This document shows, one piece after another, positions 32,912-41,429 of a stretch of 64,000 nt of DNA. Origin of the DNA: JALSRK01 sp964461995 (GTDB lineage Bacteria > Acidobacteriota > Terriglobia > Bryobacterales > Bryobacteraceae); NCBI GenBank assembly GCA_964461995.1, contig CAYWXL010000001.1, forward strand, positions 1 through 64,000, read 5' to 3'. The position numbers and the translations under genes were made by a program. A model generated the notes under the pieces. The model was not told the origin of the DNA. It ran no database searches and saw only the letters and a list, made by a program, of their open reading frames with translations. Within the stretch, counting starts at the first letter, position 1. The number at the start of each line of letters is the position of its first letter.

Positions 32912-32948
32912 TCTTCGTCATTGTGGGCGAAGAAACGGTGAAAGTCAA
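32912..32948 (-). promoter_or_regulatory. lexA promoter with candidate LexA operator
   Basis: On the minus strand TTGACT (32943-32948) and CACAAT (32920-32925) are 17 bases apart, a good sigma-70 promoter ending 20 bases before the lexA ATG. A perfect inverted repeat, TCTTCG-N10-CGAAGA (32912-32933), covers the -10 box. This is the right place for an autorepression operator and does not match the well-known E. coli or Gram-positive LexA boxes. That the repeat is bound by LexA is inference. Confidence 0.6.
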
Positions 32949-33080
32949 GCATTTTCCGCTCGCCCAGCGTGACAAGCGAGTCCCAACGGCCGCAAACCCG
33001 GCCCGGGCGAACGCCCCGGGGACGAAAATCGGTTGCCATCACGCCGATAAGCCTCGTGGGGAGGTCAGACGAGAAAAGGC

Positions 33081-33155
33081 ATGCCGTCTGTCACGCTGAT
33101 CGCGGTCGCCGCCGCCATATTGCTCGTCTTGTTAGCGAGTTTGGGCAGAAGCTAG
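33081..33155 (+). CDS. Possible 24-residue single-pass membrane peptide
   Basis: The spacer between lexA and the DUF4159 gene (32900-33271) holds the lexA promoter on one strand. On the plus strand it contains an ATG frame of 24 codons whose product is almost entirely hydrophobic (residues 4-21), ending in GRS. The ribosome site is poor (AAAAGG only one base from the ATG) and no neighbour supports it. It may be chance; small membrane peptides of this kind do exist. The rest of the spacer shows nothing else recognisable. Confidence 0.2.
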   Translation: MPSVTLIAVAAAILLVLLASLGRS

Positions 33156-33271
33156 CCCTCATTCTTTACAACCATCCCGGGCAGGCGTCCGTCCAATAAG
33201 TATCCAGCCAGCCGGGCTCGTGGGAGCCGGCGGCGGCTGTGGTATTTTGAGGCTAGCGAGGGGACGCCTTC

Positions 33272-34072
33272 ATGCGACTCCGCATTCTCGCTCTGGTGAG
33301 CCTGGCATTGGCGGCGCTCGGGGCGATCTACGGTCAGCAACGTCAGCTACGCCAACGCCTCCTGATCTGGGAGGACGAGTTCGTTCCGCTCCCGCCCGAT
33401 GCGGCTGAGAAGACGGAATTCGTCTTCGCCCGCTTGCGCTACCCTACTTTCGGCCGTGGCTATTGGGGCTGGCGCGGCGCCTGGACAGTGGACTACCCGA
33501 AAGCCGACCGTCAGTTCCTGCAAGGTTTGCGCCGGTTGACGCGCATCCACGCCCGCTCTGTCGAGGAAGTCGTAGACCTGGACAGCGACCGGATTTACGA
33601 TTACCCCTGGATCTACGCCGTCGAGGTCGGGCATTGGGATCTGGATGATCGCCAGGCGGCGAGGCTGAGGGATTACCTGCTCCGCGGCGGATTCCTGATG
33701 ACCGACGACTTTCACGGCACCTTCGAGTGGGACATCTTCCTGGCCAGTATGCAGCGGGTATTCCCCGACCGCCCGATCGTGGACCTCGAAGACGACGATC
33801 CGATATTCCACGTCCTTTATGACCTCGACGAGCGCTTCCAAGTGCCGGGCATTCGTTATTTCTACACGGGACGGACCTATGAGCAGGACGGAATCGAGCC
33901 CCGTTGGAGGGGAATCTACGATGACCAGGGGCGTCTGATGGTGGCGATTTGCCACAACATGGACCTCGGGGACGCGTGGGAGTGGGCCGACATGCCGCAG
34001 TACCCGGAGCGATGGGCGTCTCTTGCGTACCGCGTGGCGGTGAATTACATAATCTACGCCATGACGCACTGA
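33272..34072 (+). CDS. DUF4159 protein, first gene of a MoxR/BatA-type operon
   Basis: A 266-residue protein with a short N-terminal hydrophobic signal or anchor (about 4-20), then a DUF4159 domain. That domain has a Rossmann/amidotransferase-like fold; blocks such as FVFARLRYPT, PWIYAVEVGHW, LRDYLLRGGFLMTDDFHG and VNYIIYAMTH are visible. In alphaproteobacteria and planctomycetes DUF4159 genes travel with MoxR, DUF58 and DUF4175-like genes, as here. Biochemistry is unknown. GAGGGG precedes the ATG. The next gene follows after 22 bases, and all eight genes to 46996 appear to be one operon. Confidence 0.8.
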   Translation: MRLRILALVSLALAALGAIYGQQRQLRQRLLIWEDEFVPLPPDAAEKTEFVFARLRYPTFGRGYWGWRGAWTVDYPKADRQFLQGLRRLTRIHARSVEEVVDLDSDRIYDYPWIYAVEVGHWDLDDRQAARLRDYLLRGGFLMTDDFHGTFEWDIFLASMQRVFPDRPIVDLEDDDPIFHVLYDLDERFQVPGIRYFYTGRTYEQDGIEPRWRGIYDDQGRLMVAICHNMDLGDAWEWADMPQYPERWASLAYRVAVNYIIYAMTH

Positions 34073-34094
34073 CCCAGGGGGCGGCCACCACTAC

Positions 34095-36356
34095 ATGTTT
34101 GAATTTTTCTTCCAGCACTCTCCAGCGGTATTCCGGAAGGGGGAATTCGTATTCCTGGGAGGCTGGCCCGTCTGGGTGCTGCTACTGCTGGTCGCCGCCG
34201 GAGCCGGGGGGCTGGCCTGGTGGATCCGGCGAGTGGCGCGTACGGCCGGCGTGGCCGTCACCAGGCGTCAGACGGCGGTGATTTGGGCGCTGCAGACCGC
34301 CATTCTCGTCATTCTGCTCCTCATGCTTTGGCACCCGGCCATCCGCATCGCCACGCTGAAGCCGCAGCAGAATATCGTGGCGGTCGTCATCGACGACTCC
34401 CGGAGCATGGGAGTTGCCGAAAGCGGCTCGACCCGTCTCGAACACGCGACGGCACTGCTGTCGGGCGGGCTGCTGGAGGAACTGCAAAGCCGGTTCCAAG
34501 TGCGGCTGTACCGGCTCGGGGCCGAGCTCGAGCGCATCTCCTCACTCGATGAGCTGCACGCGGCGGATCACGCCACGCGGATCGGAGCCGCTTTGGACCA
34601 GATCGTCGCCGAGTCCGCCAGCCTCCCGGTCGGGGCCGTATTGCTGGTGAGCGATGGAGCCGACAACAGCGGCGGCCTTCCGCCGGAGACTATCGCCGCC
34701 CTGCGGAGCCGAAGACTGCCGGTGCACACCATTGGTATCGGCCGGCTACAGTTCGACCGCGACGTGGAGATCAGCGACGTACAAACCCCCGACCGCGCGC
34801 TGGCTGGATCCCGGCTCACCGCCCAGGTCACCCTCCGCCAGCGAGGCTTCGACGGCCGCAAGACGCGTCTCACGATTCGAAACCAGGGTCGCATCCTGGC
34901 ATCCCGCGAAGTGGAGTTCGGCGACGCTGGTGAACCGCAGATCGAAACTTTGATGTTCCACGCCGGCCCGGCGGGCGCCAAGCGGTTGGAGATCAGCATC
35001 GAGCCGCTCGACGGGGAAGAAAATCCCGACAACAACGTGCTGGCTCGCCTGGTCAATGTCGTGGAGACCCGGCCGCGGATTCTCTACATGGAAGGAGAGC
35101 CGCGTTGGGAGTTCAAGTTCATTCGGCGGGCGATCGACGAGGATCCGGCCGTGGAGCTGGTCTCGATCCTGCGCACCACCCAGAACAAGATCTACCGGCA
35201 GGGGATCCACAGCCCCGACGAACTGGAAGAAGGCTTCCCGGGACGCGTGGACGAGCTGTTTTCTTACGAGGGGCTCGTCATCGGTTCGGTCGAGGCCGGC
35301 TATTTCACGCGCGTGCAACAGGAGCTGATCCGCGAGTTCGTCGATCGCCGCGGCGGCGGACTCCTGTTTCTTGGAGGCCGCGCCGCGCTGGCCGACGGAG
35401 GCTACCGCGCCTCCGCGCTGGCCGAACTCCTGCCCGTGCAGCTTCCCGCGGGCAAGAACACCTTCCATCGTGACCGGGCCAGCGTCCGGCTGACGACGGC
35501 GGGCCGCGACAGCATGATCACGCGCCTCGTTGACGACGAAAAGGCCAATGTGAAGCGCTGGCGGGAGTTGCCGCAACTAGCCGACTATCAGGAGGTCGGT
35601 CCGGCTAAGCCAGGAGCCACCGTCCTGGCCGAGTTGATCGCGCCCGGCGGCCGTGAACTGCCCTTGCTGATCACCCAGTATTACGGGCGTGGCCGTGTCG
35701 GGCTCTTCGCCAGCGGCGGCAGTTGGCGCTGGCAGATGCAACAGCCGCTCGAAGACAAGACGCACGAAATCTTCTGGCAGCAGCTCCTGCGCTGGCTGGT
35801 AACCGGCACGCCGGGCCGCGTGTCCCTCTCGGTTCCCCGCCAGATGCTGTTCGACGAAGAAACCGTGCGCCTCACGGCGACAGTCCGCGATACGGCCTAC
35901 GCTCCGGTGGCCGACGCCCAGGTGACCGCCCGGATCCTCGGCCCCGGCGGCGTCCAGACACTGGTAGACCTCGCTCCCGATCCTGGGCGGATCGGGTTCT
36001 ACGAGACCGAGTGGACCATTCCCGGACCCGGGTCCTATATCGCCGAAGTCACGGCATACCGCGCCGGGAAGGAAGCAGGGCGCGACGTGGTCACCTTCGA
36101 GCGCATGGACGGCGTGGCCGAGAACTTCCACTTGGAACAGAACCGCGAGTTGCTCCAGCAGCTCGCGGCCTCCACCGGAGGGTCCTACTACACCCCGGAA
36201 ACGGCCGCCCGGATCAGCGATGAAATCTCGTTCTCGGAGGCCGGCATCACGGTGCGCGAAACGAAAGATCTCTGGAACATGCCGATCATCTTCTTCGCGC
36301 TGCTTTTGTTGAAATCCGGCGAATGGTATCTTCGCCGCAAGTGGGGGGTCGTATGA
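34095..36356 (+). CDS. Membrane protein with VWA-like and amidotransferase-like domains
   Basis: A 753-residue protein. Two N-terminal transmembrane segments (about 24-44 and 60-80) precede a von Willebrand A-like domain with a MIDAS-type DDSRSMG (100-106; Asp100/Ser102/Ser104). Beta-rich Ig-like stretches follow, with a glutamine-amidotransferase-like region at about 385-440 (LLFLGGRAALADGGYRAS) but no catalytic Cys that I can identify. A C-terminal hydrophobic helix (about 725-742) ends in the cytoplasm. Most of the protein should lie outside the inner membrane. It probably scaffolds the complex activated by the MoxR ATPase encoded downstream. Its stop overlaps the next start (ATGA). Confidence 0.75.
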   Translation: MFEFFFQHSPAVFRKGEFVFLGGWPVWVLLLLVAAGAGGLAWWIRRVARTAGVAVTRRQTAVIWALQTAILVILLLMLWHPAIRIATLKPQQNIVAVVIDDSRSMGVAESGSTRLEHATALLSGGLLEELQSRFQVRLYRLGAELERISSLDELHAADHATRIGAALDQIVAESASLPVGAVLLVSDGADNSGGLPPETIAALRSRRLPVHTIGIGRLQFDRDVEISDVQTPDRALAGSRLTAQVTLRQRGFDGRKTRLTIRNQGRILASREVEFGDAGEPQIETLMFHAGPAGAKRLEISIEPLDGEENPDNNVLARLVNVVETRPRILYMEGEPRWEFKFIRRAIDEDPAVELVSILRTTQNKIYRQGIHSPDELEEGFPGRVDELFSYEGLVIGSVEAGYFTRVQQELIREFVDRRGGGLLFLGGRAALADGGYRASALAELLPVQLPAGKNTFHRDRASVRLTTAGRDSMITRLVDDEKANVKRWRELPQLADYQEVGPAKPGATVLAELIAPGGRELPLLITQYYGRGRVGLFASGGSWRWQMQQPLEDKTHEIFWQQLLRWLVTGTPGRVSLSVPRQMLFDEETVRLTATVRDTAYAPVADAQVTARILGPGGVQTLVDLAPDPGRIGFYETEWTIPGPGSYIAEVTAYRAGKEAGRDVVTFERMDGVAENFHLEQNRELLQQLAASTGGSYYTPETAARISDEISFSEAGITVRETKDLWNMPIIFFALLLLKSGEWYLRRKWGVV

Positions 36357-37279
36357 AGGTTCTCGTCTTGCTCCTGCTTTTTTCGGCGGCCGCCCCGGCG
36401 AAAACCTACTACGTGACCGTCGCCGGCTTGGGCGGAGAGGCCGACTACGAGCAGCGGTTCACGGCTTGGGCAAAGCGCCTGGATCAGCTCTTGCGCAACT
36501 CCGGGACCGACGTGGAAGTCTACACGCTCACCGGCGCGGATGCGCGGAAGCAACGGCTGAAGGCGGTTCTCCAGGAGATTGCGGGCAAGGCCGAGACCTC
36601 CGACGCCTTAGCTTTGATGCTAATCGGGCATGGAACTTTCGATGGCTTCGAATACAAGATGAACCTCCCGGGACCGGATATTACGGCGACCGAGCTGGCC
36701 GAACTGCTCGACGGGATTCCTGCGGAACGGCAACTCGTGGCCAACATGACGAGTTCGAGCGGCGGATCGCTCGAGGTGCTCGCCCGTCCCCGCCGGATCG
36801 TGATCACGGCCACCAAGAGCGGCACCCAGAATAACGCCGTCGTTTTCGCCCGGTACTGGGTGGCCGCCCTGGAAGACGCGGCTGCCGACACGGACAAGAA
36901 CGAAGTCATCAGCGCGCTGGAAGCCTTCCGTTACGCCACCCGCAAGACCCAGGACTATTACGTGCAACAGAAGCGCCTCGCCACGGAGCACGCGTTGCTC
37001 GAAGACACCGGGCAAGGGCGCGGCGAACAGGAACCGTCGGTCGAGAACGGCTACGGGCTCGAAGCCCGCCGTTTCGCGCTCTTGCGGATCGGCGAGGCGC
37101 AGCGGGCGGCTCGCGATCCCGCCCGGCGGGCGCTGTTGGCGAAGAAAGAAGCGCTCGAACAAGCGATCGACAAGCTCAAGTACGAAAAGGCGGCCATGCC
37201 GCTGGCCGAGTACCGGGCCAGGCTCACGCAACTGTTGCTGGAATTGGCCAAGACGCAAAAAGCACTGGACGGCACATGA
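36353..37279 (+). CDS. Exported caspase-like (C13/C14 fold) protein lacking the catalytic Cys
   Basis: A 308-residue protein with a signal peptide (about 1-16). The core resembles a caspase/legumain-type domain: ALMLIGHGTFDG supplies the catalytic-His motif (His93), the strand after it ends in ANMTSSSGGSLE where peptidases have a Cys in a C-x-S-G pattern, and IVITATKSG follows as in these families. The Cys position is Ser134 (codon AGT), so it is either a pseudo-enzyme or a serine-based variant. The C-terminal 100 residues are helical and Lys/Glu/Ala-rich. It overlaps both neighbours by four bases, so it is an integral part of the MoxR operon. The fold call is from motif reading only. Confidence 0.6.
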   Translation: MKVLVLLLLFSAAAPAKTYYVTVAGLGGEADYEQRFTAWAKRLDQLLRNSGTDVEVYTLTGADARKQRLKAVLQEIAGKAETSDALALMLIGHGTFDGFEYKMNLPGPDITATELAELLDGIPAERQLVANMTSSSGGSLEVLARPRRIVITATKSGTQNNAVVFARYWVAALEDAAADTDKNEVISALEAFRYATRKTQDYYVQQKRLATEHALLEDTGQGRGEQEPSVENGYGLEARRFALLRIGEAQRAARDPARRALLAKKEALEQAIDKLKYEKAAMPLAEYRARLTQLLLELAKTQKALDGT

Positions 37280-39486
37280 GAAGATTGCTGGCGAGTATCC
37301 TGATCTGCTCGGCCGCCGCCTGGACGGCCACGCCGGAGGAATGCCACGCCTACCGCCGCCACGGCAAGACCGCGGAAGCCACCGCTTGCTACCAGGAGCT
37401 AGCCGCCTCTCGGGATCCGTACCTGCGTGCCGAGGGCTTCTGGGGACTGCAGAACTATCACGCCGCCAACGAGCAGTTCCGCCTCGCCGTCGCCGCCGAG
37501 CCGGAGAACGCCGACTACCGCGTCCGGTGGGGCCGCCTCTTTCTCGAACATTACCAGGAGGCCGACGCCGCGGAACTCTTCCAGGAGGCGCTCGAGATCC
37601 AGAAGAACCACCCCGGCGCTCTGCTTGGTCTCGCCCGGGTGGCGGCCAAGGGGTTCGAGGCCAAGGCGGTCGCGCTGGCCGAACTGGCCCTGAAACACGA
37701 CCCGAAGCTCGTCGAGGCACGCGAGCTGCTCGCCTACCTGGCGCTCGAGGACGTAGACGAAGCCAAGGCCGAAGCCGAAGCGAAAAAAGCTCTCGAGATT
37801 TCGTCCGAAGCCCTCGACGCCATGGCGGTCTTGGCGACGATCGACTGGCTCCACGACCGGCCGGAGACGCCCTGGATCCGCCGCATCCTCCAGATCAATC
37901 CCGTTTACGGCGAGGCCTACGCGCTGGCCGCGCACTTCTTCGTCCTCAACCGCCGCTACGAGGAAGGAATCCGCTTCTACCAGAAGGCCCTCGAATTGAA
38001 CCCCCGGCTTTGGAAAGCGCGCTCGGAGCTGGGCGTCAACCTTATGCGGCTCGGACGCGAGGACGAAGCCCGCCGCGAGCTCGAGCGCTGTTACGAAGCT
38101 GGCTGGCGAGACGCGGCGACCGTCAACACGCTCCGCCTGATAGACAGTTACAAGAACTTCGTCACCTACCGGACCGAGCGCGCCGTCCTGCGCCTGCACA
38201 AGAAAGAAGCCGAACTGCTGCGGCCCTATTTCGAGCAGGAGATCCACCGCGCGCTGGAGAAGTTCGACAAGAAATACGCACTGCGGCTGGAGGAGCCCGT
38301 CCAGGTGGAGGTCTACCCGGACCACGAAGATTTCGCCGTGCGCACGATGGGCATGCCCGGGCTCGGCGCCCTGGGCGTCACCTTCGGCTTTGTCGTGGCG
38401 ATGGACAGCCCGTCGGGACGGCGGCCCGGCTCGTTCCACTGGGCCAGCACGCTCTGGCACGAGCTCAGCCACGTTTACACGCTGACCAAAACCCGGCACC
38501 GCGTGCCCCGGTGGTTCACCGAGGGGCTGGCCGTGCACGAAGAAACAGCCGAATCCCCGGAATGGGGAGACCGCATCAATCCCGCCATCATCGAAGCACT
38601 CAAGAAGAAAAAGCTCCTTCCTGTCACCCGGCTGGATCGCGGATTCATCAGGCCCTCTTACCCCGCTCAGGTCGTTGTCTCCTACTATCAGGCGGGCAAG
38701 ATTTGCGACTACATCAACGAACAGTGGGGCTGGGAAAAGCTTCTCGCGCTGCTGGACGCCTTCCGGGACCGCAAGACGACGCCCGAGGCGATCCGCGACG
38801 TCCTCGGCCTGCCCCCGGAGGAGTTCGACAAGAAGTTCTTCGAGTGGCTGGACGCGCGCACCGGTCGTCTCGTGGCCGGCTTCGAAAAATGGAAAAAAGA
38901 CGTCAAGGCTCTGGCCGCGCTGGCCAAGATGGGGGATTATGACGGCGTCATCTCCTCCGGTCCGGCCATCCGCGACGTCCACCCGGAATACGTGGGCGAG
39001 GGCAGCGTTTATGAGATGATCGCCGAGGCTCACTTGGCTCTGGGCGACAAAACCAGCGCCGCCGCCGAACTCGAGCGCTACATGAAAGCGGGAGGCCGCA
39101 GCCCCCGGTTGCTGAAAAAGTTGGCGAAGTTGCAAGAGGAACTGGGACGCAAGCGCGCGGCGGCGGAAACCCTGGAGCGGTTGAATCTCATCTATCCGGT
39201 CAACGACGAGGATCTTCATCGCCGCCTCGGCCGCCTCTGGCTCGAGGTGGGCGAGCCGGAACGGGCGATCCGGGAGTACCGGGCGGTCCTGGCGCTGAAC
39301 CCCATCGACCGCGCCGCGGCCGAGTACGACCTCGCCCGCGCTTACCAGGCGGCTCGGCGGCCCGAAGAAGCCTTCGAGCACGTCGTTTCGGCGCTCGAGG
39401 CGGCGCCCGGATTCCGCCCGGCCCAGCGAATGCTGCTCGAGCTCAGCGAAGCCGCGGGCGCGGCGGCACTAAAGATTCAAGAATGA
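37276..39486 (+). CDS. TPR protein with HExxH metallopeptidase domain, exported
   Basis: A 736-residue protein: signal peptide (about 1-16), N-terminal tetratricopeptide repeats (about 20-290), a gluzincin peptidase-MA-like domain with HELSH (His395/Glu396/His399) and a likely third ligand in FTEGLAVHEE, then more TPRs to the C-terminus. The domain could cleave peptides in the periplasm or just bind metal; the TPRs suggest a docking platform. It overlaps the previous gene and the MoxR gene by four bases each, so stoichiometric production with both is likely. I know no characterised equivalent in Bat operons. Confidence 0.8.
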   Translation: MRRLLASILICSAAAWTATPEECHAYRRHGKTAEATACYQELAASRDPYLRAEGFWGLQNYHAANEQFRLAVAAEPENADYRVRWGRLFLEHYQEADAAELFQEALEIQKNHPGALLGLARVAAKGFEAKAVALAELALKHDPKLVEARELLAYLALEDVDEAKAEAEAKKALEISSEALDAMAVLATIDWLHDRPETPWIRRILQINPVYGEAYALAAHFFVLNRRYEEGIRFYQKALELNPRLWKARSELGVNLMRLGREDEARRELERCYEAGWRDAATVNTLRLIDSYKNFVTYRTERAVLRLHKKEAELLRPYFEQEIHRALEKFDKKYALRLEEPVQVEVYPDHEDFAVRTMGMPGLGALGVTFGFVVAMDSPSGRRPGSFHWASTLWHELSHVYTLTKTRHRVPRWFTEGLAVHEETAESPEWGDRINPAIIEALKKKKLLPVTRLDRGFIRPSYPAQVVVSYYQAGKICDYINEQWGWEKLLALLDAFRDRKTTPEAIRDVLGLPPEEFDKKFFEWLDARTGRLVAGFEKWKKDVKALAALAKMGDYDGVISSGPAIRDVHPEYVGEGSVYEMIAEAHLALGDKTSAAAELERYMKAGGRSPRLLKKLAKLQEELGRKRAAAETLERLNLIYPVNDEDLHRRLGRLWLEVGEPERAIREYRAVLALNPIDRAAAEYDLARAYQAARRPEEAFEHVVSALEAAPGFRPAQRMLLELSEAAGAAALKIQE

Positions 39487-40526
39487 GAAAGGCGAACCCA
39501 ATGGCATCCACAGCGGAAACCCAGATCGATTCGACCCAGCTCAGGGAGCGCATCAGCCGTTTCCAGCAGGTGCAAGACGAGATCGTCCAACAGGTCAGGC
39601 GCGTCATCGTCGGCCAGGAGGAGGTGCTTGAGCAGGTCATGATCGCCCTGTTCGTCGGCGGCCACTGTCTGATCACCGGCCTTCCCGGAACGGCCAAGAC
39701 CCTGCTCGTCCGGACCATCGCCGACACCCTCGGACTCGAGTTCCGGCGCATCCAGTTCACCCCGGACTTGATGCCCACCGACGTCACCGGCACCGACATC
39801 ATCGAGGAAGACCCGACCACCGGCCGCCGGACCTGGACCTTCGTCCCCGGGCCGATTTTCGCCAACGTCTTGCTCGCCGATGAGATCAACCGCACGCCGC
39901 CGAAAACCCAGTCCGCCTTGCTCGAAGCGATGCAGGAACGCTCTTGCACCGTCCGCGGCAGGCACTATGACTTGCCCAACCCCTTCTTCGTGCTGGCGAC
40001 GCAGAACCCCATCGAGCTGGAGGGCACCTACCCGCTGCCCGAGGCGCAGCTCGACCGCTTCCTGTTCAATACCGTGCTCGACTACCTGTCGCTCGACGAG
40101 GAGATGGACGTCATCGGCCGCACCACCACCACGGAAATCGCCAAGGCCGAGCCGGTCACCAACGCCGATGAGATCCTCGGTTTCCAGGAGCTCGTGCGCA
40201 TGGTGCCCGTGGCCGAATCGGTGGCGCGCTACGCCGTCGAACTCGTGCGGGCCACGCGGCATAGCGACCCCTCGGCCCCCGATTTCGTCAAACAGTATGT
40301 CAACTACGGGGCCAGCGTACGCGGTACCCAGTTCTTGATCCTGGCGGCAAAGGCCCGCGCCTTGATGCACCGCCGCTACCACGTCACCTACGAAGACATC
40401 GCGGCGCTGCTGATCCCCGTAATGCGCCACCGCATCCTGCTCAACTTCCAGGCCGAGTCCGAAAGGCTTTCCTCGGACGACATTCTGCGCCAGCTCTTGG
40501 AATGGAAGCCGGCGCCCCAAGCTTAG
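39483..40526 (+). CDS. MoxR-family AAA+ ATPase
   Basis: A 347-residue MoxR ATPase. Walker A is GLPGTAKT (66-73), Walker B LLADEINR with PPKTQSALLEAMQE, sensor 1 ATQNPIELEGTYPLPEAQ and the C-terminal lid. MoxR proteins act as chaperones that insert cofactors or mature complexes, usually through VWA partners such as those encoded downstream. The ATG at 39483 overlaps the previous stop (ATGA); a second ATG 18 bases later is also possible. Cytoplasmic. Confidence 0.93.
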   Translation: MRKANPMASTAETQIDSTQLRERISRFQQVQDEIVQQVRRVIVGQEEVLEQVMIALFVGGHCLITGLPGTAKTLLVRTIADTLGLEFRRIQFTPDLMPTDVTGTDIIEEDPTTGRRTWTFVPGPIFANVLLADEINRTPPKTQSALLEAMQERSCTVRGRHYDLPNPFFVLATQNPIELEGTYPLPEAQLDRFLFNTVLDYLSLDEEMDVIGRTTTTEIAKAEPVTNADEILGFQELVRMVPVAESVARYAVELVRATRHSDPSAPDFVKQYVNYGASVRGTQFLILAAKARALMHRRYHVTYEDIAALLIPVMRHRILLNFQAESERLSSDDILRQLLEWKPAPQA

Positions 40527-40541
40527 CGAGTGAGGACGGCA

Positions 40542-41429
40542 ATGGAGCAGCGCTTCCTGGATCCGGCGATTCTGGCCAACATCTCCGGGCTCGACCTGGT
40601 GGCCAAGACGGTCGTGGACGGCTTCATCGCCGGCCTGCACCGGTCGCCGGATTTCGGCTTCTCCCAGGAATTCGCCGAGTACCGGGCCTACTCGGTGGGC
40701 GACGATCTCCGTCACGTGGACTGGAACGTCTTTGCGCGGACCGAACGCTGTTACCTGAAGCGCTACCGGGGAGAAACCAATACGCTGCTCACCGTGCTCC
40801 TCGACGCGAGCGCCTCGATGGGGTTTACTTCCCACGGAGTGACGAAGATCGACTACGCCCGCTACCTGGCGGCCTCGCTCGTCTACTTGGCGAATCGCCA
40901 GCGCGACGCCGCCGGCCTGATCGTCTTCGACGATGAAGTACGCAACTACGTCCGGCCCTCGACCCGGCAAGGGCAGCTTCACCGCCTGCTGCATGCCATC
41001 GACCAGGCCGAGCCGCGGGCCCGGACCGACTTCGCCAAACCTTTCGTCCATTTCCAGGAGCTCCTCAAGCGGAGGGGCATCGTCGTCGTCGTCTCGGACT
41101 TCTTCGCGGACGCCCGCCGCGTCGTCAAGACGATCGAGCCGCTCCGGTTCCGCGGCAACGAGGTCATCGTCTTCCACGTGCTCGACCCCGAAGAGATCCG
41201 GCCGCAACTCTCGGAATCGGCCATTCTCGTGGACATGGAAACAGGCGAGCGGATGGAGGTCTCGCCGGAATTCGCCGCCGGCGAATACCGCCGCCGCATC
41301 GAAGCGCATCTAGAGCGGCTGGCCGCCGAATCGCGGAAGGCGGGGTTGGACTATTTCCTGTTGCCCACTGACCGGCCACTCGACGCCGCCTTGCGCGAGT
41401 ACCTGGCGATCCGGCAAGGGAGGATGTAG
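40542..41429 (+). CDS. DUF58 protein with VWA-like fold
   Basis: A 295-residue DUF58 protein with the hallmark AYSVGDDLRHVDWNVFART and RYRGETN blocks, followed by a VWA-like MIDAS motif DASASMG (88-94). DUF58 proteins are the standard cytoplasmic partner of MoxR ATPases. ATG 40542 has GAGG six bases ahead; a GTG 12 bases upstream is the alternative. The stop codon directly abuts the start of the BatA-like gene. Confidence 0.9.
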   Translation: MEQRFLDPAILANISGLDLVAKTVVDGFIAGLHRSPDFGFSQEFAEYRAYSVGDDLRHVDWNVFARTERCYLKRYRGETNTLLTVLLDASASMGFTSHGVTKIDYARYLAASLVYLANRQRDAAGLIVFDDEVRNYVRPSTRQGQLHRLLHAIDQAEPRARTDFAKPFVHFQELLKRRGIVVVVSDFFADARRVVKTIEPLRFRGNEVIVFHVLDPEEIRPQLSESAILVDMETGERMEVSPEFAAGEYRRRIEAHLERLAAESRKAGLDYFLLPTDRPLDAALREYLAIRQGRM

